This document shows, piece by piece, positions 53,589-61,818 of a stretch of 64,000 bases of DNA. The stretch lies in the NCBI RefSeq assembly GCF_034347405.1, contig NZ_CP133778.1:5802501-5866500 (forward strand), in the 5' to 3' direction. Numbering within the stretch: the stretch's first letter is position 1; every line of letters begins with the position of its first letter. The position numbers and the translations under genes were made by a program. This stretch comes from Pseudomonas sp. CCC3.1 (lineage in GTDB: Bacteria > Pseudomonadota > Gammaproteobacteria > Pseudomonadales > Pseudomonadaceae). The notes below the pieces were generated by a model. The model was not told the DNA's origin, searched no databases, and saw only the letters and a list, made by a program, of their open reading frames with translations.

Positions 53589-54421
53589 GTGTGCCTACCG
53601 TTCTAGAGAATATTCTGGCGCGCAAAGTTCAGGAAGTGGCCGAGCGCAGAGCGCGCGTCAGCCTGGCGGAGCTTGAAGGTCTGGCGGCCAAGGCGGATCC
53701 GGTACGCGGCTTTGCCAAGGCATTGCTGGCGCAGGCCAAGTTGAAGCAGCCTGCCGTGATTGCCGAAATTAAAAAGGCATCGCCGAGCAAGGGCGTGATT
53801 CGTGAGCACTTTGTGCCGAGCGAGATTGCCCTGAGTTATGAAAAGGGCGGCGCGACCTGCTTGTCCGTGCTGACCGACATCGATTTCTTCCAGGGCGCCG
53901 ATGCCTATCTGCAACAAGCCCGCGCGGCCTGCGGCCTGCCGGTGATTCGCAAGGACTTCATGATCGATCCTTATCAGATCGTTGAAGCCCGTGCGTTGGG
54001 TGCTGACTGCGTGCTGTTGATTGTGTCAGCACTGGATGACGTGAAAATGGCCGAACTGGCTGCCGTTGCCAAAAGCGTCAATCTGGATGTGCTGGTTGAA
54101 GTGCATGATGGCGATGAGCTTGAACGTGCACTCAAGACACTGGATACCCCGTTGGTGGGGATCAACAATCGCAATCTGCACACCTTCGACGTCAGCCTGG
54201 AAACCACGCTGGATCTGTTGCCGCGTGTTCCGCGTGATCGATTGGTCATCACTGAGAGCGGCATCCTCAACCGTGCGGATGTCGAGTTGATGGAAATCAG
54301 CGAGGTGTATTCATTCCTGGTGGGTGAGGCGTTCATGCGTGCTGAACAGCCGGGCGCGGAATTGCAGCGTTTGTTCTTCCCGGAGCGCGGTAAACCCGTG
54401 GCGGGCTCCACGCTGGATTGA
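53585..54421 (+). CDS. trpC: indole-3-glycerol-phosphate synthase TrpC
   Basis: A monofunctional TIM-barrel enzyme of 278 residues, IAEIKKASPSKGVI near the start, catalytic Lys in VIRKDFMIDPYQI and Glu in ITESGI. The separate TrpF is elsewhere, as in other pseudomonads. Last of the trp genes; an 88-bp repeat follows its stop. Confidence 0.98.
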   Translation: MSVPTVLENILARKVQEVAERRARVSLAELEGLAAKADPVRGFAKALLAQAKLKQPAVIAEIKKASPSKGVIREHFVPSEIALSYEKGGATCLSVLTDIDFFQGADAYLQQARAACGLPVIRKDFMIDPYQIVEARALGADCVLLIVSALDDVKMAELAAVAKSVNLDVLVEVHDGDELERALKTLDTPLVGINNRNLHTFDVSLETTLDLLPRVPRDRLVITESGILNRADVELMEISEVYSFLVGEAFMRAEQPGAELQRLFFPERGKPVAGSTLD

Positions 54422-54435
54422 TCCTCGATTGACTG

Positions 54436-54523
54436 TGTGGGAGCTGGCTTGCCAGCGATGGTATCGACGCGGTTTAACAGAAAAACCGCATTGCATGCAT
54501 CGCTGGCAAGCCAGGCTCCCACA
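54436..54523. repeat. 88-bp inverted repeat element (TGTGGGAGC family), copy 2
   Basis: Begins TGTGGGAGCTGGCTTGCCAG and ends CAAGCCAGGCTCCCACA, with the same GATGGTATCGACGCG and TTTAACAGAAAAACCGCAT interior as the copy at 39141-39228, and the same length. It lies between trpC and the downstream lipoate-ligase-like gene. Confidence 0.9.
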
Positions 54524-54550
54524 GTTGTTTTGTGTCGGAACAGGTACTTT

Positions 54551-55252
54551 ATGGCGCTCATCCAGCAACTCACCGTCGAGGCAGGTCTTAAAGCCGAGCA
54601 GGATTTATTGGCCTCGGTGTGTGCAGGGGAGCGCGAAGCGGGCGTGTTGTTCTGGCAACCCACGGACAGTTCGCTGGTTATGCCTCGGCGCTTGAGTCGG
54701 TTAGCCGGGTTCGAGCAAGCCAGTGTTGAGCTGGCAGCCAGTGGTTGGCCTATCCTGTTGCGCGAAACAGGCGGAGAGCCTGTCCCTCAGTCACCTTCTA
54801 CCGTCAACATTGCGCTGGTTTATGCCCCGCTGCGCAGCGAAGGTGATCACGGCCGTATCGAAGCGGCATATCGCCGCCTGTGCGAGCCGATCTGCGATTT
54901 ACTGACTGCGCTCGGGGGCTCGGCGTCGTTAGGCGAAATTGACGGCGCCTTTTGTGATGGGCGCTTCAACGTGAATCTCAATGCCCGAAAGCTGGTTGGT
55001 ACGGCTCAGCGCTGGCGTCAGAGCCAAGGCGGGCAACGGCCGGTGGGTTTGGTTCACGGCGCGTTACTGGTTGAAAATGAGCGTGAGTCGATGGTCGCTG
55101 CGGTCAATCGTTTCAATGAGCGCTGTGAGCTTGCGCAGCGCTGCCGTGCTGAAAGCCATATCGCCTTGCATGAAGTGTTTGCCGCGCCCGGCTTTTTTGA
55201 GCGCCTGAGCGCCAGTTATCAACAGATCCTGGCACCCTTGCTAAGGCCTTAG
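54551..55252 (+). CDS. lipoate-protein ligase A-like protein (BPL/LPL family)
   Basis: A 233-residue BPL_LplA_LipB-fold protein. The lysine that contacts the acyl-adenylate is present in LNARKLVGTAQRWRQ, and SLGEIDGAFCDGRFNVNL resembles the LplA substrate-binding region. An open frame runs upstream to 54437, but that part is only the repeat in translation; the ATG at 54551 has GGAACAGG before it. It might attach lipoate, octanoate or another acid; the true substrate cannot be told. Its stop codon overlaps that of the convergent vfr gene. Confidence 0.82.
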   Translation: MALIQQLTVEAGLKAEQDLLASVCAGEREAGVLFWQPTDSSLVMPRRLSRLAGFEQASVELAASGWPILLRETGGEPVPQSPSTVNIALVYAPLRSEGDHGRIEAAYRRLCEPICDLLTALGGSASLGEIDGAFCDGRFNVNLNARKLVGTAQRWRQSQGGQRPVGLVHGALLVENERESMVAAVNRFNERCELAQRCRAESHIALHEVFAAPGFFERLSASYQQILAPLLRP

Positions 55253-55893
55253 CGCGTGCCGAACACCACCATGGTCTTGCCTTTGACGCTGACCAGGTTT
55301 TGCTCTTCAAGGCCTTTGAGCACACGGCCGACCATCTCTCGCGAACAACCGACAATGCGACCGATTTCCTGACGGGTGATTTTGATCTGCATGCCGTCTG
55401 GATGGGTCATGGCGTCGGGCTGTTTGCACAGCTCAAGCAGGCAGCGTGCAACTCGCCCGGTGACATCAAAGAACGCTAGGTCTCCGACCTTACGTGTGGT
55501 GTTGCGTAGGCGTTGAGCAATTTGGCCGCTAAGCGCGTAAAGAATTTCTGGTTCTTGTTGCGCGTATTCTCTGAATTTTATGTAGCTGATTTCTGCGACT
55601 TCGCACTCGGTTTTGGCCCGGACCCAAGCACTGCGTGGTTGTTCTTGCCCTGCCTGTTCAAACAGGCCCAGCTCACCAATAAAGTCTCCTGGGTTGAGGT
55701 AGGCAATGATCATCTCGCGACCATCGTCGTCTTCAATCAGAATCGTGACAGAGCCTTTGAGAATGAAGAACAGTGTGTGTGAGTGTTCTCCCGCGCAAAT
55801 GATGTTGCTCTTGGTTTGATAGCGTCTGCGTTGGCAGTGAGTCAAAAATTTGTCGAGATTTTTGATCTTGGGTATGGGGGTAATAGCAACCAT
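55249..55893 (-). CDS. vfr: cAMP-activated global regulator Vfr (CRP family)
   Basis: 214 residues, with the cAMP-binding cassette (SVTILIEDDDGREMIIAYLNPGDFIGELGLFE, then RSAWVRAKTECEVAEI) and a C-terminal helix-turn-helix ITRQEIGRIVGCSREMVGRVLKGLEE identical in style to Vfr/CRP. It controls virulence and many other genes in P. aeruginosa. The frame is open to 56124, but MVAITPIPKIKNLDK at 55893 is the Vfr start. Confidence 0.96.
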   Translation of the reverse strand: MVAITPIPKIKNLDKFLTHCQRRRYQTKSNIICAGEHSHTLFFILKGSVTILIEDDDGREMIIAYLNPGDFIGELGLFEQAGQEQPRSAWVRAKTECEVAEISYIKFREYAQQEPEILYALSGQIAQRLRNTTRKVGDLAFFDVTGRVARCLLELCKQPDAMTHPDGMQIKITRQEIGRIVGCSREMVGRVLKGLEEQNLVSVKGKTMVVFGTR

Positions 55894-55955
55894 GGTTGTA
55901 TCCCGAAAGCGAGCACAGTAGGGGTCAGATCTATTTTTATATAGAGCGCTGGCTG

Positions 55956-55981
55956 GCTGGCGCCAGTGATTTGGCGCCAGC
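55956..55981. promoter_or_regulatory. long inverted repeat in the vfr leader
   Basis: GCTGGCGCCA-GTGATT-TGGCGCCAGC, a perfect 10-base inverted repeat about 63 bases upstream of the vfr start. A third GCTGGCGCC lies at 56080-56088 near the OsmC gene start. It can act as an mRNA hairpin or as a protein-binding site between the divergent genes. No good CRP-type TGTGA-N6-TCACA site is seen. Confidence 0.5.
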
Positions 55982-56114
55982 TTAACAGACAGATTCTGTG
56001 TGGTTTGCAGAATTTTCCCTTCGTCTTGTCCAAGAAAGGCCATGGCGCAGTGAGTCATCAGTTTCGGACCCTGTGATAAGCTGGCGCCCCTTTTAAAACA
56101 GTGGAGTCTGGGCG

Positions 56115-56537
56115 ATGAAGGCACGCATTCAATGGGCGGGTGAGGCCATGTTTCTGGGTGAATCAGGCAGCGGCCACGTCGTTGTGATGGACGGCCCGCC
56201 TGAAAGTGGCGGTCGCAATCTGGGCGTACGGCCTATGGAGATGCTTCTGCTGGGGCTCGGTGGTTGCAGCAACTTTGATGTTGTCAGCATTCTGAAGAAA
56301 TCACGTCAGGCAGTCGAAAGCTGTGAAGCGTTCCTGGAGGCCGAGCGCGCTACCGAAGACCCAAAGGTTTTTACTAAAATTCACCTGCACTTTGTGGTTA
56401 AAGGTCGCGGTTTGAAAGAAGCTCAGGTCAAGCGTGCTATCGAGTTGTCGGCCGAGAAGTATTGCTCGGCGTCGATCATGCTGGGCGCGGCGGGTGTTGC
56501 TATCAGCCATGACTACGAAATCATTGAACTGGGTTGA
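56115..56537 (+). CDS. OsmC family protein (peroxiredoxin-like)
   Basis: A 140-residue OsmC/Ohr-fold protein. The first conserved Cys is in LLGLGGCSNFDVV and the second in EKYCSASIMLG, so a thiol-based hydroperoxide reductase activity is possible; the sequence is closer to the YhfA-type branch often found beside CRP-family genes. Divergent from vfr. Confidence 0.9.
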   Translation: MKARIQWAGEAMFLGESGSGHVVVMDGPPESGGRNLGVRPMEMLLLGLGGCSNFDVVSILKKSRQAVESCEAFLEAERATEDPKVFTKIHLHFVVKGRGLKEAQVKRAIELSAEKYCSASIMLGAAGVAISHDYEIIELG

Positions 56538-56777
56538 GTGGACATTCAATTTTCATAAATGCAATGCAGACTCTGGCGATCAGTCGCTGACGTCTGCATA
56601 ATGCGCCACTTTTTTCAGGGTAGTGGCAGGGAAAAACTCCCGGCCGCATGTCCGAACAGATAACCAAAATCGCCATCGCGAAGAGGTGTTAACCGTCCTA
56701 CGCAGGTGCGTCCACGCACTTGACGGGCATGCTGGATCACGCGGCCGAGCCGCATCGACATAGAGAGTTTTATAACG

Positions 56778-57569
56778 GTGAAAAGCAAACTCAAGCTCCA
56801 CGGGTTCAATAACCTGACAAAGACCTTGAGCTTCAACATCTATGACATCTGCTACGCGGAAACCCCGCAAGACCAGCAGGCATACGTTGAGTACATCAAT
56901 CAAGAGTACGACGCAGAACGCCTGACGCAGATCCTCACAGATGTGGTTGATATCATTGGTGCCAACATCCTGAACATCGCCCGTCAGGATTACGATCCCC
57001 AAGGCGCCAGCGTGACTATTCTGATTTCCGAGCAGCCGGTGATTCCTACCGAAAGCCAGATTGAAGAATCCCCAGGCCCGCTGCCCGAGACCATTTTGGC
57101 TCACCTCGACAAAAGTCATATCACGGTACATACCTATCCAGAGATTCATCCTGTGGACGGTATTGCGACTTTCCGTGTGGATATTGACGTGTCGACGTGC
57201 GGCGTTATTTCACCGCTTAAAGCTCTCAATTATCTGATCCATCAGTTTGATTCGGATATCGTGACGGTCGACTATCGTGTGCGTGGTTTTACCCGTGACG
57301 TGGAAGGCAAAAAGCACTTTATCGATCACGAGATCAATTCGATCCAGAACTACCTTTCCGAAGACACCCGCGACGGTTATCAGATGACCGACGTGAACGT
57401 GTACCAAGAAAACCTGTTCCACACCAAGATGCTGCTCAAGGATTTCGAACTGGATAACTACCTGTTCGGCGACGCCACCAGCAATCTGTCGGTTGAACAG
57501 CGCGAGCAGGTGACTGAGCGTGTGAAGCACGAAATGCTCGAAATCTTTTACGCCCGCAACATGGCGTAA
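56778..57569 (+). CDS. speD: S-adenosylmethionine decarboxylase proenzyme SpeD
   Basis: Makes the aminopropyl donor for spermidine. The 263-residue proenzyme is of the long E. coli type; self-cleavage occurs before the Ser in HLDKSHITVHTYPE to create the pyruvoyl group, and catalytic Cys lies in VSTCGVISPLKALNYL. The start is a GTG at 56778. The 240 bases upstream (56538-56777) carry no other gene. Confidence 0.98.
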   Translation: MKSKLKLHGFNNLTKTLSFNIYDICYAETPQDQQAYVEYINQEYDAERLTQILTDVVDIIGANILNIARQDYDPQGASVTILISEQPVIPTESQIEESPGPLPETILAHLDKSHITVHTYPEIHPVDGIATFRVDIDVSTCGVISPLKALNYLIHQFDSDIVTVDYRVRGFTRDVEGKKHFIDHEINSIQNYLSEDTRDGYQMTDVNVYQENLFHTKMLLKDFELDNYLFGDATSNLSVEQREQVTERVKHEMLEIFYARNMA

Positions 57570-57582
57570 GGTTTCAGCCACA

Positions 57583-57617
57583 AAAAAGGCGGCTCCCGAA
57601 AGGTTGCCGCCTTTTTA
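57583..57617. terminator. bidirectional terminator between speD and coq7
   Basis: AAAAAAGGCGGC...GCCGCCTTTTT: a stem with 5' A-run and 3' T-run, 14 bases after the speD stop, that serves both convergent genes. Confidence 0.9.
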
Positions 57618-57649
57618 TTTGCCTCTGTCCCGACACTGTTAGTGTGGCG

Positions 57650-58297
57650 TCAGATGCGATAGGTGCTTTTGGTCATGACTTTTGCCATCAGGCTCATGCC
57701 AAATTTTACCGGGGCTGGGAAACGGTAGCCGCCAGCATTGAGTGCGGACTCTGCGTGCTGCTCTTCATCGAGGCGCATTTGCTCAAGAATCGCCCGGGAC
57801 TTTTCATCTTCGGCAGGGAGTTGCTCAAGGTGTTCGTTAAGGTGCTTGCAGACTTGGTCTTCGGTGGCGGCGACAAAGCCGAGGCTGACTTTGTCACTGA
57901 TCAAACCGGCCACGGCGCCAATACCAAAAGACATGCCGTAAAACAGAGGATTCAGCACGCTGGTATGGCTGCCTAGCTGGTGAATACGCTGTTCGCACCA
58001 GGCCAGATGGTCGATTTCTTCTTCTGCGGCATGTTCCATGGCTTCACGTACTTGCGGCAGCTTGGCGGTCAGGGCCTGGCCTTGGTACAGCGCCTGGGCA
58101 CAGACTTCGCCCGTGTGGTTGATACGCATCAGGCCAGCAACGTGGCGAGCGGTTTTCTCATCCAGCGGCTTGTCGGTTTTAACGATGGCCGGAGACGGGC
58201 GATGCGGCTGGCCACTGAAGGGCAGCAAGGTGCGCATGGCGGTATCGGCTTGTAACAGTAGACGGTCAATCGGCGAGTAGTGACGTTGGGTAGTCAT
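57650..58297 (-). CDS. coq7: demethoxyubiquinone hydroxylase Coq7
   Basis: Di-iron hydroxylase of the ubiquinone pathway, 215 residues. Iron ligands lie in RINHTGEVCAQALY, EEIDHLAWCEQRI and LDEEQHAESAL. Pseudomonads use Coq7 in place of UbiF. Convergent with speD, as in P. aeruginosa. Confidence 0.97.
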   Translation of the reverse strand: MTTQRHYSPIDRLLLQADTAMRTLLPFSGQPHRPSPAIVKTDKPLDEKTARHVAGLMRINHTGEVCAQALYQGQALTAKLPQVREAMEHAAEEEIDHLAWCEQRIHQLGSHTSVLNPLFYGMSFGIGAVAGLISDKVSLGFVAATEDQVCKHLNEHLEQLPAEDEKSRAILEQMRLDEEQHAESALNAGGYRFPAPVKFGMSLMAKVMTKSTYRI

Positions 58298-58424
58298 GCT
58301 TACCTCCGGAAAAAATCACGGGGGCCAGTTTACCCCAAACGGGTGGGCAGGGTTTGCGTTGGATCATCCGCAGGCGTGGGGGAAGTGTCGCCCCCACGAC
58401 GGTGTTGTACTCGTATCAGGCTAA

Positions 58425-58763
58425 TCAGCCCGGAGGCCAGTTCATCTGGCGCTGACCCAGCACATGCATATGAATGTGGTAAACCGTTTGGCCGCCCTTT
58501 TCATTGCAGTTCATCACCACGCGGAAACCGTCTTCGCAGCCTAACTCTTTGGCCAGGCGCTGCGCCGTGAACAGAATGTGTCCGGCCAGCGGCTTGTCTT
58601 CTTCGGTCAGGTCGTTGAGGGTGCGGATCGGTTTTTTCGGAATGACCAAAAAATGGATCGGCGCTTGCGGGGCAATGTCGTGAAACGCGAGCACGAGATC
58701 ATCTTCGTAGATGATCTTGGCCGGTATTTCACGGTTGATGATTTTGGTGAACAGAGTATCCAA
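58425..58763 (-). CDS. HIT family protein (HinT-like)
   Basis: A 112-residue histidine-triad nucleotide hydrolase; the triad reads HIHMHVLGQRQM near the C-terminus. The start is taken as the TTG at 58763 ((M)DTLFTKIINREIPAK) with GGAGA upstream, because it gives the usual HinT length; the open frame goes 16 codons further upstream. Confidence 0.93.
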   Translation of the reverse strand: MDTLFTKIINREIPAKIIYEDDLVLAFHDIAPQAPIHFLVIPKKPIRTLNDLTEEDKPLAGHILFTAQRLAKELGCEDGFRVVMNCNEKGGQTVYHIHMHVLGQRQMNWPPG

Positions 58764-58829
58764 AGCGTTGTCTCCGTGAGTGAAGTCCGGTCTGAGTGTA
58801 CTCAGGCTCACGGATTACGCCCAGCCTCG

Positions 58830-59618
58830 TTAACGCGGGCAGTAGGATTTGTTGACCGAGGCTGCGATTTTTCGGGTCATCCAGCGAGAGAGCAGGCGTG
58901 GCATGCGGGTTAGCCAGCGGTTACGCCAGCCGGGCATGATGATGGCCTTGTTCTTTTCGAGGGCGCGCACGGTGTAAAGGGCGACTTCTTCGGGGCTCAG
59001 GGCGCTTTTATTGCGTTTGACGGCATCCGGGTTCATTTTGGCTGCATCGAAAAAACCGGTTCGGGTGACCCCGGGGCAGAGCACCGAGACCTTGATACCG
59101 GTTTTTTTCACTTCTTCGCGCAGGCCTTCGGAAAAGTGCAGCACGTAGGCTTTGCTTGCGAAGTAGGTGCTGAGCCACGGGCCGGGCTGATAGGCGGCGA
59201 TCGATGACACGTTGAGGATCTGCCCGCCGCCTTGCACGGCCATCATGTTGCCGATGGCATGGCACATCCGCGTCAGCGCCAGAATGTTGAGTTCGATCAG
59301 GTCTTGTTCGGCGCTCCAGTCATGGGCGAGGAACGGGCCGCAGGTGCCGATTCCTGCACAGTTGACCAGCAAGTCTATTTGCCGGTCGCCTTCTTCCAGC
59401 TCCAGCAAAAAGCCGGACAGGCGCAGGGGTTCGCCCAGGTCGCAGGCGCGGAACAAGACGTCGACACCGAAACGCTGAGTCAGCTCAAGCGCAATGCTTT
59501 CCAGTGCGTCCCGTTGTCGGGCCACAAGGATCAGACTGCGCCCACGACGGGCAAGGGCTTCTGCCAGGGCCAGGCCAATACCACTGGAAGCGCCAGTGAT
59601 CAAAGCGTAACGGGTCAT
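58830..59618 (-). CDS. SDR family oxidoreductase
   Basis: Classical short-chain dehydrogenase of about 262 residues: cofactor motif ALITGASSGIGLALAE, NCAGIGT, and the catalytic Ser/Tyr-x-x-x-Lys as SSIAAYQPGPWLSTYFASKAY. Substrate unknown. The start at 59618 (MTRYALITG) has GGAGAACAGC before it; the frame is open to 59681. Confidence 0.9.
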   Translation of the reverse strand: MTRYALITGASSGIGLALAEALARRGRSLILVARQRDALESIALELTQRFGVDVLFRACDLGEPLRLSGFLLELEEGDRQIDLLVNCAGIGTCGPFLAHDWSAEQDLIELNILALTRMCHAIGNMMAVQGGGQILNVSSIAAYQPGPWLSTYFASKAYVLHFSEGLREEVKKTGIKVSVLCPGVTRTGFFDAAKMNPDAVKRNKSALSPEEVALYTVRALEKNKAIIMPGWRNRWLTRMPRLLSRWMTRKIAASVNKSYCPR

Positions 59619-59694
59619 GCTGTTCTCCATCGCAACGGTACAGTCCGGTGACAATGATGTCCCTGGCGTTAACGCGTTCATTTAGGTGCGCAGT

Positions 59695-60213
59695 CTACAG
59701 GGTGTTGCCGTTGACTGCGTTGATCAACGCAGCCATAAGGCCCAAAGCAAAAAGGGCGATCATCACGCAGATGCTCAGACCGATCAGAAAGATGATGATC
59801 CAGGCCATAACGGTGACGGACTGACTGTTGGGCGGTGGCGGCGGTCCGTATTTGTTCGGGCCGGGTGTGCCGGGCATCAACAGCATCATGAGGGTCAGCA
59901 CAAGGTTGGCCACAGGTACCAAATGCAGTAACAGCATCCAGGCGGACCAATTGAGGTCATGCAGGCGCTGGGCACTGATTCTTAAAGCGATCAGTAAATA
60001 AGCAATGCTCAGGGTCGCGCCACAGGTAATGCCAAGCGTTGGTGAAACGTTGACTGCCAGCAGGACGAGTATTGAAACCACTGTGGCAATGACGGTGAGC
60101 ACCGTGTTCCAGACCAGTAATCGCAAGCGCCCAATACGGCCGCTGAATCCCAGGGGATCCAGGGGGGCAAAATGCTCTTCTTGAGGGGCTTGTTCCAGGC
60201 TCAGTTCTGGCAT
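59695..60213 (-). CDS. DUF805 family inner membrane protein
   Basis: A 172-residue membrane protein with four hydrophobic segments and the DUF805 signatures GFSGRIGRLRLLVWN and AQRLHDLNWSAWMLL. An acidic N-terminus and a cytoplasmic PGTPGPNKYGPPPPP stretch are visible. Function unknown. Confidence 0.92.
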   Translation of the reverse strand: MPELSLEQAPQEEHFAPLDPLGFSGRIGRLRLLVWNTVLTVIATVVSILVLLAVNVSPTLGITCGATLSIAYLLIALRISAQRLHDLNWSAWMLLLHLVPVANLVLTLMMLLMPGTPGPNKYGPPPPPNSQSVTVMAWIIIFLIGLSICVMIALFALGLMAALINAVNGNTL

Positions 60214-60237
60214 TGGGGCTTCCTTGTCCGGATGTCT

Positions 60238-60263
60238 TTAAAACGCCCGCCGGGTTGGCGGGC
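60238..60263 (-). terminator. terminator after the nitronate monooxygenase gene
   Basis: On the minus strand GCCCGCC-AACCC-GGCGGGC is followed by GTTTTAAAG, about ten bases after the stop of the upstream gene and before the DUF805 gene. Confidence 0.8.
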
Positions 60264-60272
60264 TTCGAGGGA

Positions 60273-61232
60273 TTAGTGGTGCGGCCAGTGCTGCGCCAGT
60301 TGTGAGGTAAGGTTTAGCGCTTTGCGGTATTCCTCATCCAGTCGTGTAATCAATTGGTCGATTGTGGGCTGATCATTGATTTCTCCGACACCTTGGCCAG
60401 CAGACCAGACGGTCTTCCAGGCTTTTGCTTCGTCGGCGAGGGGTTTGAGTTTTACCTCACCTTGTGTTTTAAGCGCTGCGAGATCAAAACCGGCATTTTC
60501 GAGACTTTGGCGCATAAAACTGGCGGGTACCCCTGATACGGCCGGGGTGTGAATGATATCGGCAGCCTGAGAGGCCAAGAGCATTTCTTTATAAGCGTCA
60601 GGTGCATGGCTTTCTTGGGTGCTGATAAAGCGTGTCCCCAAGTAGGCAAGGTCAGCACCGATTACCTGCGCCGCCAGGATTTCGTGTCCATGGTTCAAAC
60701 AGCCAGCAAGCAAGATGGTTTTATCGAAGAACTGACGAATTTCGGCGACCAGTGCAAATGGGCTCCAAGTGCCCGCGTGGCCACCGGCACCTGCTGCGAC
60801 TGCAATCAGTCCATCTACACCCGCTTCTGCGGCTTTTTCGGCATGCCGTCGCGTGGTGACATCGTGAAATACCAGCCCGCCGTAGCTATGGACGGCATCA
60901 ACGACTTCTTTAACGGCGCCCAGGCTGGTGATCACGATGGGCACTTTGTGCTCGATGCAGATCGCCAGGTCAGCCTGTAGCCGCGGGTTGCTGTTGTGCA
61001 CAATCAGATTTACGGCATAGGGGGCGGGGTTATCCAATGTGGCCAGACCCGCTTCGATTTCTTCAAGCCAGGCCTTGAAACCGCTGCTCTCGCGTTGGTT
61101 GAGTGCAGGAAAACTACCGACAACGCCATTGCGGCAGCACGCCAGTACCAGTTGAGGATTGGAAATCAAAAACATGGGAGCGGCGACTACCGGCAAGCGC
61201 AGGCGTTTATCAAGCAGAGCGGGCAGTGACAT
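60273..61232 (-). CDS. nitronate monooxygenase family protein
   Basis: FMN-dependent TIM-barrel enzyme of the 2-nitropropane dioxygenase family, 319 residues. LPVVAAPMFLISNPQLV near the start and AVAAGAGGHAGTWSP (flavin phosphate region) are typical. The physiological substrate is uncertain; nitronates such as propionate 3-nitronate are known for the family. 27 bases after hemJ. Confidence 0.92.
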   Translation of the reverse strand: MSLPALLDKRLRLPVVAAPMFLISNPQLVLACCRNGVVGSFPALNQRESSGFKAWLEEIEAGLATLDNPAPYAVNLIVHNSNPRLQADLAICIEHKVPIVITSLGAVKEVVDAVHSYGGLVFHDVTTRRHAEKAAEAGVDGLIAVAAGAGGHAGTWSPFALVAEIRQFFDKTILLAGCLNHGHEILAAQVIGADLAYLGTRFISTQESHAPDAYKEMLLASQAADIIHTPAVSGVPASFMRQSLENAGFDLAALKTQGEVKLKPLADEAKAWKTVWSAGQGVGEINDQPTIDQLITRLDEEYRKALNLTSQLAQHWPHH

Positions 61233-61259
61233 TGGATAACCTCGGGGGATAAGTTGAAG

Positions 61260-61685
61260 TCAGAACGGTTTGACCACCACCAGAATGACGATGGCCAGTA
61301 AGAATAAAACAGGCACTTCATTGAACCAGCGATAGAACACGTGGCTGCGTTTGTTCTCGCCACGGGCGAAGCGTTTCACTTGCGCGCCGCACATGTGGTG
61401 GTAGCCGATGAGCAGAAATACCAGTGTCAGTTTGGCGTGCATCCACCCTTGGCTGAGAAAGCCTGGAGCAAGGTAGAGCAGCCAGCCGCCGAAGATGAGT
61501 GCGGCGATCATGGCGGGGCCCATGATGCCGCGATACAGCTTGCGTTCCATGAGGCTAAATCGTTCTTTACTGACGGAATCTTCGCTTTGAGCGTGGTAAA
61601 CAAAGAGGCGGGGCAGGTAAAACAGGCCAGCAAACCAACAGACGATGCTGATGATGTGGAAGGCTTTGATCCATAGATAAAGCAT
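61260..61685 (-). CDS. hemJ: protoporphyrinogen oxidase HemJ
   Basis: A 141-residue membrane protein with four transmembrane helices; conserved His10 (MLYLWIKAFH) and the YLPRLFVYHA, KL..YRGIM and MHAKLTLVF motifs match HemJ, the oxygen-independent type enzyme of heme synthesis in bacteria lacking HemG/HemY. Confidence 0.93.
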   Translation of the reverse strand: MLYLWIKAFHIISIVCWFAGLFYLPRLFVYHAQSEDSVSKERFSLMERKLYRGIMGPAMIAALIFGGWLLYLAPGFLSQGWMHAKLTLVFLLIGYHHMCGAQVKRFARGENKRSHVFYRWFNEVPVLFLLAIVILVVVKPF

Positions 61686-61818
61686 TTTTAGTTATTCCCA
61701 GGTTCACGGTAGATCAAATAGTAGTAGTAGAGCGTTCTTGAGTCACCTTGATGGTTGTCGCAGGGGCGCGCTGTCCCTATTATCGAGGGCTTTCCAGTGG
61801 GTTCGTTGAGGGCAGGTT

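Noticed and set aside
54437..54550. An N-terminal extension of the lipoate-ligase-like protein
   Set aside because: These codons are translation of the 88-base repeat; the ATG at 54551 has its own ribosome binding site.
55894..56124. An N-terminal extension of Vfr of 77 residues
   Set aside because: The extension includes the inverted repeat region and overlaps the OsmC gene start; Vfr proteins begin at MVAIT.
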